A DNA stretch of 6,684 nucleotides from an uncultured Fibrobacter sp. (GTDB taxonomy: Bacteria; Fibrobacterota; Fibrobacteria; Fibrobacterales; Fibrobacteraceae): assembly GCA_947306025.1 (NCBI GenBank), contig CAMZFJ010000099.1:1-6684 (forward strand). The letters are read 5' to 3'. Below are positions 1 to 6,466 of the stretch, piece after piece. A program made the position numbers and the translations under genes. The notes under the pieces were generated by a model that saw only the letters and a list, made by a program, of their open reading frames with translations, was not told where the DNA came from and made no database searches. How positions within the stretch are numbered: the stretch's first letter is position 1; every line of letters begins with the position of its first letter.

Positions 1-792
1 TTCCCGGTCTATCGCGGTCTCGGCTCTCGCCTCGAACGCGCCCTCATCCAGTTCTTCCTCGACGAACACCAGAAGGCCGGCTTCGAAGAATTCACTCCGC
101 CGTACCTCGTTACCCGCAACACCATGCGCGGCACGGGTCAGCTCCCGAAGTTCGAAGAAGACATGTACCGCTGCGACAAGGATGACGACCTGTTCCTCAT
201 CCCGACGGCAGAAGTCCCGCTCACGAACCTTTACTCTGGCGAAGTGATTCCGGAATCTGAACTCCCGAAGCGCATCTGCGCTTACTCCGCTTGCTTCCGT
301 CGTGAAGCCGGTTCTTACGGTAAGGACACTCGCGGTTTGCTCCGCTTGCACCAGTTCAACAAGGTGGAAATGGTTTACTTCGCCCATCCGGAACACAGCT
401 ACGAAGACCACGAAGAGCTCACCCGCTTCGGTGAAAAGCTTCTCGAAAAGCTCGGCCTCCCCTACCACCGCTTGGCACTCTGCAAGGGCGACCTCGGTTT
501 CGGCGCCGCCAAGTGCTATGACCTCGAAGTTTACGCTCCGGTCGAAAAGAAGTGGCTCGAAGTCAGCTCCTGCTCGAACTTCGAAGACTACCAGGCTCGC
601 CGCGCCAACATCAAGACGAAGGTAGGCGGCAAGAACGTCTACCTCCACACGCTTAACGGCTCTGGCCTCGCCACTCCGCGCGTGATGGTCGGCATCTGCG
701 ACAACTACCAGCAGAAAGACGGCTCCCTCAAGATTCCTGAAGTGTTGCGTCCGTACATGGGTGGGCTTGAGTTTATCAAACCGAAAGCCTAA
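1..792 (+). CDS. serS: Seryl-tRNA synthetase, 3' part (N-terminus outside window)
   Basis: Class II aminoacyl-tRNA synthetase that activates serine with ATP and charges tRNA-Ser (also tRNA-Sec where present) in the cytoplasm. The reading frame is open from the first base, so the gene is cut by the window edge. The 263 visible residues are the catalytic domain, and about 160 N-terminal residues, including the tRNA-binding coiled-coil arm, are missing. Counting from the first visible codon: the TAE serine-binding motif at residues 69-71, motif 2 with FRREAGS at 99-105 followed by [32 protein letters not shown] in the active-site region, and motif 3 GLATPRVMV with its arginine at 227. The end, EVLRPYMGG plus a short tail, fits the family. 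Codons are strongly biased (Phe always TTC, Lys nearly always AAG) until the last ten codons, which use TTT, AAA, GAG and CTT. A second in-frame copy of the tail lies 105 bases downstream. Confidence 0.97.
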   Translation, partial: FPVYRGLGSRLERALIQFFLDEHQKAGFEEFTPPYLVTRNTMRGTGQLPKFEEDMYRCDKDDDLFLIPTAEVPLTNLYSGEVIPESELPKRICAYSACFRREAGSYGKDTRGLLRLHQFNKVEMVYFAHPEHSYEDHEELTRFGEKLLEKLGLPYHRLALCKGDLGFGAAKCYDLEVYAPVEKKWLEVSSCSNFEDYQARRANIKTKVGGKNVYLHTLNGSGLATPRVMVGICDNYQQKDGSLKIPEVLRPYMGGLEFIKPKA

Positions 793-799
793 CCATGTA

Positions 800-861
800 G
801 TGAGGATTTTTCGCAAGAAAAATCCGAGTGCGAGGTTTCGCTAGAAACCTTGCCCGCTCAT
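800..861. repeat. Two-hairpin TGAG/CTCA palindromic element after serS
   Basis: The element starts 8 bases after the serS stop codon. It is bordered by TGAG (801-804) and CTCA (857-860). Hairpin one has a 9-bp perfect stem: GGATTTTTC at 804-812, loop GCAA (GNRA type), and GAAAAATCC at 817-825. Hairpin two has a 10-bp stem with one G-T pair: GCGAGGTTTC at 830-839, loop GCTA, and GAAACCTTGC at 844-853. No T-run follows, so it is not a classic intrinsic terminator. It could protect the mRNA 3' end or be a REP-like repeat. The layout resembles the spacers at 3266-3395 and 4594-4726, with different stem sequences. Confidence 0.75.
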
Positions 862-864
862 CGG

Positions 865-897
865 GGTGGGATGGAATTCATCACCCCGAAGAAGTAA
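865..897 (+). pseudogene. Displaced second copy of the serS 3' tail codons
   Basis: Read in the same frame as serS, this stretch encodes GGMEFITPKK followed by TAA. The live gene ends [10 protein letters not shown] followed by TAA, so 7 of 10 residues and 23 of 33 bases match. The two copies sit exactly 105 bases apart and both begin with GGGTGGG (759-765 and 864-870). The codons here (TTC, GAA, AAG, AAG) match the bias of the body of serS better than the live tail does (TTT, GAG, AAA, AAA). I infer that this is the older 3' end, stranded when the segment carrying the present tail and the hairpin element was inserted or recombined in. A chance match is possible but unlikely given the shared frame, order and stop. 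It is not expected to be translated. Confidence 0.6.
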
Positions 898-934
898 TCG
901 CAGCAAACAGCATCGACTCTCGGCTTAAATGATC

Positions 935-970
935 AAAACAGTATGTTCTCACAGACATACTGTTTTTTTT
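935..970 (+). terminator. Intrinsic terminator of serS
   Basis: Perfect 12-bp stem: AAAACAGTATGT at 935-946, loop TCTCACAG at 947-954, and ACATACTGTTTT at 955-966, running into eight T residues (963-970). It lies 38 bases after the displaced serS tail and 143 after the present stop codon, consistent with having once sat just behind the original gene end. Read on the minus strand, the stem is followed by only four Ts, so it could give weaker termination for the membrane-protein gene at 1037-1366. Confidence 0.85.
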
Positions 971-972
971 GT

Positions 973-1028
973 CGTCATCCCGGACTCCTTGCACGTCATT
1001 CTGAGAATGCGCAGCATTCGAAGAATCC
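973..1028. repeat. Two adjacent REP-like repeats starting CGTCAT
   Basis: Two short units begin with CGTCAT at 973 and 994. The first, GTCATCCCGGACTCC (974-988), looks like a truncated half of a larger palindromic repeat. The second (995-1028) reads GTCATTCTGA, a small hairpin with arms GAATGC (1005-1010) and GCATTC (1014-1019) around loop GCA, then GAAGAATCC. I recall this class of repeat from Fibrobacter and some other genomes; no search was run. It ends 8 bases before the stop codon of the minus-strand gene at 1037, so it lies immediately 3' of that gene. Confidence 0.6.
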
Positions 1029-1036
1029 AGTCACAT

Positions 1037-1366
1037 TTACTTTAGCTTCTCGAGTTTCTCGTACGCCTCGTACAGCCTTTGCACCCCGTTCTCAAGCCCG
1101 TAGTAATGCTTCACGTACGGCACCAACAGCGCAAAGAACAACACATCGAGCGCCACCACAGCAACATCGGGAACCACAATCAAGAATAGAATCCCGCCCA
1201 CAGTCAATAGCGCAAACAGAATCATCACCAGTTCGTGCACCAAGCGCTCATGCTGAAAAAATCCGATATGCGTCCGCACCGACAGCAGTTCCTCCGCCGT
1301 GAGTGCCTCCCCTTTTGACACTAATTGTAAAAGCTCGTTCTCGTAATCATTCAACTTTTTCAACAT
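1037..1366 (-). CDS. Small two-helix membrane protein, function unknown
   Basis: This 109-residue protein is not one I recognise. Residues 1-42 are polar and probably helical, rich in Leu, Glu and Lys. Two hydrophobic segments follow, about 43-65 (LVMILFALLTVGGILFLIVV) and 67-85 (VAVVALDVLFFALLVPYV), joined by a tight Pro-Asp turn. The last 24 residues are again charged and amphipathic. The likely arrangement is a membrane hairpin with both ends on the same side, probably cytoplasmic. There is no signal peptide and no catalytic motif. The ATG at 1366 is the first start; AGGGT just upstream is too close to be a good ribosome site. It is divergent from the acyl-CoA synthetase gene with 94 bases between starts. 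I prefer this frame over the overlapping plus-strand ORF because that one is a Pro/Ser/Arg-rich low-complexity shadow. No function is inferred. Confidence 0.75.
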   Translation of the reverse strand: MLKKLNDYENELLQLVSKGEALTAEELLSVRTHIGFFQHERLVHELVMILFALLTVGGILFLIVVPDVAVVALDVLFFALLVPYVKHYYGLENGVQRLYEAYEKLEKLK

Positions 1367-1460
1367 ACCCTAAATATAAAGAAATATTTTTCGAAGCGGA
1401 GCTCACCCCCGTTTTTGCAAATGAAGCAAATATCACAAAGCCCATTTTTTTCAAAAAAAA
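1367..1460. promoter_or_regulatory. Divergent intergenic region, promoters expected but not resolved
   Basis: These 94 bases separate the starts of the minus-strand membrane protein and the plus-strand acyl-CoA synthetase, so both promoters probably lie here. The sequence is AT-rich at both ends. I found no convincing -35/-10 pair with normal spacing on either strand. Visible landmarks are an 8-base palindrome TTTGCAAA (1414-1421), a repeat of GCAAAT nearby (1417-1422 and 1426-1431), and a T7-C-A9 inverted repeat running into the start codon at 1461. Confidence 0.35.
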
Positions 1461-3269
1461 ATGCAATATTCAGAAATAGAATGTTATTTTAAAATTATGG
1501 AAGAGCTTCAGTTTAAATCTCTGCCGGCAATGTTCTTCGCGAACTGTGACCGATCCGATTTTAGGGGATGGTATCACCGTAAAGACGGCGAGTGGATTCA
1601 CTATTCCAAGGAATCCTTAAAGAAGAATACCAAGGCATTCGCACTTGCATTAAACGCTCTTGGATTAAACAAAAGCGAAAGTGTAGGAATCATCGCCCCA
1701 AGCTCGCCGAACTGGCTCATTGCAGACATAGCCATCCAACTGAACCACTCCAAAGTCGTTCCGCTCTTCCCCAACATTTCTTCCGAGAATTTTACGTTTC
1801 AAAGCAATGACGCAAACATCAAAATTCTCATCGTCAATTCCATCGAAGAACTGGACGCACCACTTCTCGACAACTTGCCGTCCTTTAAAAATATTATCTG
1901 TATCGAGAAAAATTCTACGCTTCCTGCCAACGGGATTTACTGGGACGAATTTCTCAAAAGAGGATACGACGCGCTCGCCGACGAAATGCGCGCCCAATGG
2001 ATTGACAACCAGCTTGCAACAATCAATTCAGATGATATTTTCAGCATCATCTACACAAGCGGATCCACGGGGCGCCCCAAAGGCGTCGAACTCACGCATC
2101 GAAATATGTTAGTACAAATTCAAAACATTGCCCCGATGTTCCAGTTCGATTCGCAAAAAGATTCGTGCCTTACAATTCTCCCGGTGGCGCATGTTCTCGA
2201 ACGCATGGCCGTTTACTTTTACACCTTGAGCGGTGTTGCCATTTACTTTGGAGACAATCCCAATAATCTTTCGCACATATTGCGCGAAGTTCGCCCCACC
2301 ATCATGATTGTCGTTCCGCGCATTCTTGAGCGCCTTTACGAAAGCATGACTACCGCCGCAGATCGCGCCAAGGGAATCAAGCAGCACCTCATCAAGCACG
2401 CCATCAAGATTGCAAAAATTAAAGACCCGAATAAATGCCCGAGCCTTTTGCACCGCATTTTCAATCTGTTCGTTTATAAAAAAATGCGCGAAGCCGTCGG
2501 TGGCAATTTCCGCATGATTATTTCGGGCAGCAGTGCATTGAACAAATCCATATTGCGTTTTCTGCTGAACATTGGGCTCCCCGTTTTCGAAGGTTACGGC
2601 ATGACGGAATGTTCGCCCGTCGTTTCCGCAAATTGCAAACAAGCTATCAGACCCGGATCCATTGGCAAACCGCTCCCCCACCTCGACGTTCGAATTGGCA
2701 AATGCAGCGAAATCCAAGTGCGCGGTGAAAGTGTTTTTAAAGGCTACCACAACCGTCCTGATTTAAACGCCAGCGCCTTTACCGAAGACGGATTTTACCA
2801 CTCTGGCGACCAAGGCTATTTTGACGATGATGGATACCTTTACTTTACCGGACGCATCAAGGAACTTCTAAAAACAAGCACCGGCAAATACGTCAGCCCA
2901 AACCCCATCGAACTCGAAATCATCCGCCACCCGCTTGTCGAGCAAGCACTAGTCATTGCGAACGACCGTAAATTTGTTTCTGCAATTATTTGGCTGAACC
3001 CAGTAGGCGCGCGCCGCATGCTCAAGCCGCAAAACGAAGACTACGATGTTGAAAATGCGCTAAAGTCTCCACTTGTCCGCGACGCCATCAATCGCCACAT
3101 CGAACATGTCAACGAAAAGTTAAACCATTGGGAACAAATTCGCAAATGGACTTTAATCGGTGATGAACTCACCATCGAATCGGGCCTTTTGACGCCCACA
3201 TTAAAAATTCGGCGCACCGTTGCAGAAAAACGATACGCCGAAGAAATTGAAAAGATGTACCAGTGTTGA
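1461..3269 (+). CDS. Long-chain acyl-CoA synthetase (AMP-forming), FadD-like
   Basis: An ANL-superfamily adenylating enzyme that probably converts fatty acid, ATP and CoA to acyl-CoA, AMP and pyrophosphate at the inner face of the membrane. The 602 residues match the FadD15-like long-chain group in length. The ATP-binding loop YTSGSTGRPKG is at 198-208, GYGMTE at 378-383, the ribose-binding aspartate in HSGD at 450, and the hinge-region arginine in TGRIKELL at 465. The adenylation-step lysine in TPTLKIRR is at 582, followed by the usual RYAEEIEKMY ending. Substrate chain length cannot be read from sequence. No beta-oxidation gene is nearby, so a role in recycling or incorporating fatty acids into lipids is possible. 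The start is uncertain: ATG at 1461 or in-frame ATG at 1497 (residue 13), neither with a clear Shine-Dalgarno. The stop TGA (3267-3269) is itself the first TGAG of a palindromic spacer. The gene converges on serA. Confidence 0.93.
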   Translation: MQYSEIECYFKIMEELQFKSLPAMFFANCDRSDFRGWYHRKDGEWIHYSKESLKKNTKAFALALNALGLNKSESVGIIAPSSPNWLIADIAIQLNHSKVVPLFPNISSENFTFQSNDANIKILIVNSIEELDAPLLDNLPSFKNIICIEKNSTLPANGIYWDEFLKRGYDALADEMRAQWIDNQLATINSDDIFSIIYTSGSTGRPKGVELTHRNMLVQIQNIAPMFQFDSQKDSCLTILPVAHVLERMAVYFYTLSGVAIYFGDNPNNLSHILREVRPTIMIVVPRILERLYESMTTAADRAKGIKQHLIKHAIKIAKIKDPNKCPSLLHRIFNLFVYKKMREAVGGNFRMIISGSSALNKSILRFLLNIGLPVFEGYGMTECSPVVSANCKQAIRPGSIGKPLPHLDVRIGKCSEIQVRGESVFKGYHNRPDLNASAFTEDGFYHSGDQGYFDDDGYLYFTGRIKELLKTSTGKYVSPNPIELEIIRHPLVEQALVIANDRKFVSAIIWLNPVGARRMLKPQNEDYDVENALKSPLVRDAINRHIEHVNEKLNHWEQIRKWTLIGDELTIESGLLTPTLKIRRTVAEKRYAEEIEKMYQC

Positions 3270-3395
3270 GGTCGCCTTGCAAGCAAGGCTTTGAGCAATG
3301 AGGCCGTTCATGCCTACGGCATTCACTTTGAGCAATTTAGCTCAGAGCGAAGCGACCTCAAGGGCCATAAGGCCCGAGCTCACACCTCATACCCC
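3266..3395. repeat. Composite palindromic array between convergent genes
   Basis: The spacer between the acyl-CoA synthetase and serA is nearly all hairpins. An outer 10-bp pair (TTGAGGTCGC at 3266-3275, GCGACCTCAA at 3352-3361) encloses smaller ones: GCCTTG/CAAGGC with loop CAAG (3274-3289), ATGCC/GGCAT with loop TAC (3310-3322), and TGAGC/GCTCA with loop AATTTA (3329-3344). Outside it lies GGGCC/GGCCC with loop ATAA (3362-3375), then CTCA and CCTCAT spacers up to the serA end. TTGAGC or TGAG separates the units. No long T-run follows any stem on either strand, but the array could stop or process both convergent transcripts. The stop codon of the upstream gene lies in the outer left arm. Confidence 0.75.
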
Positions 3396-3396
3396 A

Positions 3397-4563
3397 TTAG
3401 AAATGAATCACGCGGACCTTGATGACCTTGTCGAGCTTGGAAAGCTTTTCGACGATGGAATCATCGACCTTGCTTTCGACGTCAACGAGGTTGTAACCAA
3501 TCTTGCCATTGCTCTTGTTGCTGAAAGAAGCAATGTTGATGCCTTCAGCACCGAAAACCTTCGTGATTTCAGAAATCATGTTCGGAACGTCCTGGTTGAT
3601 CACGACAACGCGGCTCTTGATGCCAGCATGCGGATGATCGACGAGAGCCGGGAAGTTCACGGAATTGCGGACGCAACCGTATTCGATGTAGTCCTTCAAT
3701 TCTTCGACAGCCATGACTGCGCAGTTTTCTTCAGCTTCTTCGGTAGAAGCGCCGAGGTGCGGGAAGCAAGTGACCTTGTCGTTCTTGATGAGTTCTGCAG
3801 TCGGGAAGTCGCAGAGGTAGCCCTGGAGAGAGCCAGAAGCGAGCATTTCGTTGACCGGATCCATTTCAACAATGCCACCACGAGCAAAGTTCATGATGTA
3901 GGAACCCTTGAACTGAGCGAGGTTCTTCTTGTTGAGGAGGTTTTCGGTAACGCCCTTGATGAACGGAACGTGAACCGTGAGGAAGTCAGAATTTGCAATC
4001 ACGGTGTCGAGATCAGCAATTTCGACCTTGTTAGAAAGTTCATGCATGTTGTTTGCGTTCGGATACGGTTCGTAAGCGATCACGCGCATGTTCTTCCAAC
4101 GAGCATAGTTAGCAACGAGCACGCCAATCTTGCCAAGGCCAACAACACCGAGAGTCTTGCCGGCAAGTTCCATACCAGCAAACTTCTTCTTGCCGCTTTC
4201 GACCGTCTTTGCGAGATCCGGATCGTTCACGTCGAGGCCCTTGACCCAAGCAGCAGCCTTGTCTGCATTACGGACAGCCATGCCGAGCACGGTCATCACG
4301 AGTTCAGCAACAGCGTTTGCGTTTGCACCCGGAGTGTTGAACACGCAGATGCCCTTTGCAGAAGCCTTGTCAATCGTAATGTTGTTCACGCCTGCACCAG
4401 CGCGAGCGACAGCCAAAAGGCCATCAAAGTTATCGGTATCAACCTGAGCAGAACGCACCAAGATAGCATCCGGATTTTCGACGGAGTCGGAAACCTGATA
4501 GAACGAGCCAAACAGGCTCAAGCCTTTCTTGGAAATGTTGTTCATCGTCTTAATAGTTGCCAT
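3397..4563 (-). CDS. serA: D-3-phosphoglycerate dehydrogenase with C-terminal ACT domain
   Basis: Catalyses the first step of serine synthesis, NAD-dependent oxidation of 3-phosphoglycerate to 3-phosphohydroxypyruvate, in the cytoplasm. The 388 residues show substrate-domain motifs VRSAQVD (36-42) and RAGAGVNNI (54-62), then NTPGANANAVAEL (76-88). The NAD-binding Rossmann motif GLGKIG is at 142-147, with an acidic residue E165 after the second strand, as expected for NAD. Catalytic arginine is R228 in NFARGG. H269 in PHLGASTEEAEEN is the catalytic histidine, and E257 is the likely acidic partner, in the variant context CDFPTAEL rather than the usual DVFxxEP. A regulatory ACT domain occupies about 318-388 (VVINQDVPNMISEI, then GINIASFSNK), so serine feedback is possible. 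There is no intervening domain as in the long form. The start at 4563 is supported by a good ribosome site. It is probably monocistronic: 163 bases of hairpins separate it from ispG upstream. Confidence 0.95.
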   Translation of the reverse strand: MATIKTMNNISKKGLSLFGSFYQVSDSVENPDAILVRSAQVDTDNFDGLLAVARAGAGVNNITIDKASAKGICVFNTPGANANAVAELVMTVLGMAVRNADKAAAWVKGLDVNDPDLAKTVESGKKKFAGMELAGKTLGVVGLGKIGVLVANYARWKNMRVIAYEPYPNANNMHELSNKVEIADLDTVIANSDFLTVHVPFIKGVTENLLNKKNLAQFKGSYIMNFARGGIVEMDPVNEMLASGSLQGYLCDFPTAELIKNDKVTCFPHLGASTEEAEENCAVMAVEELKDYIEYGCVRNSVNFPALVDHPHAGIKSRVVVINQDVPNMISEITKVFGAEGINIASFSNKSNGKIGYNLVDVESKVDDSIVEKLSKLDKVIKVRVIHF

Positions 4564-4570
4564 GATTTAT

Positions 4571-4576
4571 TCCTTT
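4571..4576 (-). promoter_or_regulatory. Ribosome binding site of serA
   Basis: On the minus strand AAAGGA lies 7 bases before the ATG at 4563. It is the clearest Shine-Dalgarno in the window and favours this start over the in-frame ATG at residue 7. Confidence 0.8.
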
Positions 4577-4593
4577 GTTTAAGTTAAATAGTT

Positions 4594-4726
4594 TTGAGCA
4601 CGCTTCGCTTCGAGGTTTGAGGTCGGCACTTCGTGCCTTTGAGCTTTTATAATCGCGCCGTAGGCGCCAAATTTTTTACTCAAAGGGCCTTTTAGGCCCG
4701 CGCTCATAACCTCATAGCTCATACCT
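4594..4726. repeat. Composite palindromic array between ispG and serA
   Basis: Short hairpins are separated by TTTGAG, GAGG and CTCA spacers: GGCAC/GTGCC with loop TTC (4625-4637), GCGCC/GGCGC with loop GTA (4655-4667), and GGGCCT/AGGCCC with loop TTT (4685-4699). On the minus strand the array starts right behind the ispG stop codon with AGGTATGAGC and a run of TGAG units (4701-4726). The GGGCC hairpin plus the CTCA/CCTCATA spacers closely match the unit at 3362-3391, in the same orientation behind the serA end. The array may terminate or stabilise the ispG transcript. The serA promoter must also lie in or next to it, but I could not place it. Confidence 0.72.
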
Positions 4727-6466
4727 CTACGGTTCCACCCAGCGGCCTCGTTCCTTGATGAGGTTCACCAATTCTTCAATAGCGTCCTCTTCGGGAATGT
4801 TCTTCTTCACTGCGGTCTTGCCTTCAAAAAGCGTAATACGGCCGGGGCCACCGCCCACATAGCCAAAGTCGGCATCAGCCATTTCACCAGGACCATTCAC
4901 GATACATCCCATAATGCCAATCGAGATGTCCGAGAGGTGTCCAAAGCGAGCCTTAATCTTGCCCATCACTTGCTGGATGTCGTAAAGCGTACGGCCGCAG
5001 CTCGGGCAGCTGATAAAGTTCGTCTTGCTGCGGCGGCAATAAGCAGCCTGCAAAATATCGAATGCGAGAATCACGGAATCCTTCGGGCTCTTGTAACCGT
5101 CAATCACGACGGCATCGCCAAGGCCATCCGTCACGAGACTTCCGATGTCGGCAGACACGCGGAGCATGTCGGCTTCGCTATCCGTAATCTTTGCATAAAG
5201 GAGAATCGGGTCCTTGCGGTTTGCTGCATACAAAGCCGAAGCGAGAGCGCGCACGCCCATCACCATTTCAGGGCCAGTGTAGCAGAAAAGTGAACCTTCA
5301 GGAACAGCGTTCGGATTTGCCGCAAAGCCTGCGATGTCCATTGCGTCCTTGAATTCTACAACCGGCTTTACATCCAAGCCAGCCAAAGCAAATTCTGCAT
5401 TGCGGCGTTCGCCTGTGAGGCTCACCGCATCGGCCTTCATGCCGACGCGCACCGGTTCAGAACCGCCGATCTTTACGCCAGCAAGCGTGACCGGAACCGT
5501 TTCACGACGTTCGTAATGGTACGGGTCCTTTTCCAGAACCGGCACCGCAAACTTCGGCGCATCCGCCTTGAGTTCGCAAGCCTTGATGAGTTCCTGCGCC
5601 ACCGGGACTTCCGCCACCGGATCTTCAGTCAGCGACACGCGAATCGTATCGGCAAGGCCATCGAGCAAAAGCGCACCAATGCCTGCCGCAGACTTCAAAC
5701 GTCCGTCCGCGCCAGCACCGGCTTCCGTCACGCCCACATGGAACGGATACGGCTTAAAGTGTTCCTGCTTCAAGCGAGCCGCCAGCATGCGATAAGCGGC
5801 AATTGCCACACGCGGATTGCTCGACTTGAGGCTCAATACAACTTGGTCAAAATGTTCGGCTTCGCAAACGGCCAAATATTCAATGGCACTTTCCACCATG
5901 CCTTCCACGGTGTCACCATAACGATAAATCATGCGGGCGCTCAAGGAACCGTGGTTCACGCCAATGCGGATAGCGCGGCCAAGGCGCTTCGCTTCTTGCA
6001 CAAACGGAGTGAATGCTTCGGCCACTTTTTCCTTGCCTTCGTCAAACATCTTATCCGTCTGATTTTCAAGCGTCAAAATGCCCGTATCTACAAAGTTACC
6101 CGGGTTGATACGAACCTTTTCCACCCACTTGAGCGCTTCGAAAGCAGCCTTCGGCTGAAAATGAATGTCGGCAGAAACTGGAACCGTGCAACCGGCAGCA
6201 CGCACGCGCTTCATCACCTCTTCGAGGCCCTGCGCATCAGCAAATGTCGGCGCCGTAATGCGAACCAAACCGCAACCCACCTTAGCAAGAGCCAAAGTTT
6301 CAGCCACCGTCTTTTCGACGTCCTTCGGCTTGGTGGTCGTCATGGATTGAACTAAAATGGGGGCGCCGCCCCCTATCAATGCGTCACCGACGCGAACCTG
6401 AACAGATTCCCTGCGAACCGCTTTAAAGCGGTCATCAACATACGGAAGTGTAGTAAAATCTAGCAT
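4727..6466 (-). CDS. ispG: 4-hydroxy-3-methylbut-2-enyl diphosphate synthase (long form)
   Basis: IspG (GcpE) makes HMBPP from methylerythritol cyclodiphosphate, the penultimate step of the non-mevalonate isoprenoid pathway. It uses an oxygen-sensitive 4Fe-4S cluster fed by ferredoxin or flavodoxin. The N-terminal TIM barrel (about 15-295) carries PILVQSMTTT (36-45), SADIHF (98-103), VRINPGNF (118-125), GVNHGSL (169-175) and GVTEAG (245-250). An extra domain of roughly 300-470 separates it from the C-terminal cluster domain (about 475-575), where CPSC gives C487 and C490 and GCIVNGPGE gives C521 and the conserved glutamate E528. At 579 residues it belongs to the long three-domain type known from plants, chlamydiae and Bacteroidetes rather than the two-domain E. 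coli type of about 370. The start at 6466 is the only sensible ATG, though the ribosome site is weak. The stop is TAG, with the palindromic spacer beginning at the next base. Confidence 0.97.
   Translation of the reverse strand: MLDFTTLPYVDDRFKAVRRESVQVRVGDALIGGGAPILVQSMTTTKPKDVEKTVAETLALAKVGCGLVRITAPTFADAQGLEEVMKRVRAAGCTVPVSADIHFQPKAAFEALKWVEKVRINPGNFVDTGILTLENQTDKMFDEGKEKVAEAFTPFVQEAKRLGRAIRIGVNHGSLSARMIYRYGDTVEGMVESAIEYLAVCEAEHFDQVVLSLKSSNPRVAIAAYRMLAARLKQEHFKPYPFHVGVTEAGAGADGRLKSAAGIGALLLDGLADTIRVSLTEDPVAEVPVAQELIKACELKADAPKFAVPVLEKDPYHYERRETVPVTLAGVKIGGSEPVRVGMKADAVSLTGERRNAEFALAGLDVKPVVEFKDAMDIAGFAANPNAVPEGSLFCYTGPEMVMGVRALASALYAANRKDPILLYAKITDSEADMLRVSADIGSLVTDGLGDAVVIDGYKSPKDSVILAFDILQAAYCRRSKTNFISCPSCGRTLYDIQQVMGKIKARFGHLSDISIGIMGCIVNGPGEMADADFGYVGGGPGRITLFEGKTAVKKNIPEEDAIEELVNLIKERGRWVEP

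Noticed and set aside
800..861. The double hairpin as a riboswitch, attenuator or CRISPR-like unit
   Set aside because: It lies 3' of the gene, has no downstream gene on that strand before the terminator, and there are no regularly spaced identical repeats with unique spacers.
793..897. A 34-residue C-terminal extension of serS by stop readthrough, since the frame stays open to 895
   Set aside because: The stop is TAA, no readthrough signal is seen, and the added residues would cover hairpin sequence. The open frame follows from the 105-base spacing of the two tails.
943..1302. A 119-codon plus-strand open frame overlapping the small membrane protein gene
   Set aside because: It starts inside the serS terminator hairpin and encodes a Pro/Ser/Arg/Thr-rich low-complexity chain typical of a shadow frame.
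2109..2750. A 213-codon minus-strand open frame inside the acyl-CoA synthetase gene
   Set aside because: It is opposite conserved ANL motifs and has no motif of its own.
1..4563. serS and serA as a serine operon or regulon
   Set aside because: They are on opposite strands, 2.6 kb apart with other genes between, and no T-box-like leader is visible in the window.
3298..4587. A 429-codon open frame on the plus strand across serA
   Set aside because: It lies wholly antisense to a clear serA, begins inside a palindromic repeat, and its composition mirrors serA codons. It is a shadow created by strong codon bias.
5516..6355. A 279-codon plus-strand open frame opposite ispG
   Set aside because: Antisense to well-supported ispG motifs; His/Arg/Asn-rich with no recognisable domain.
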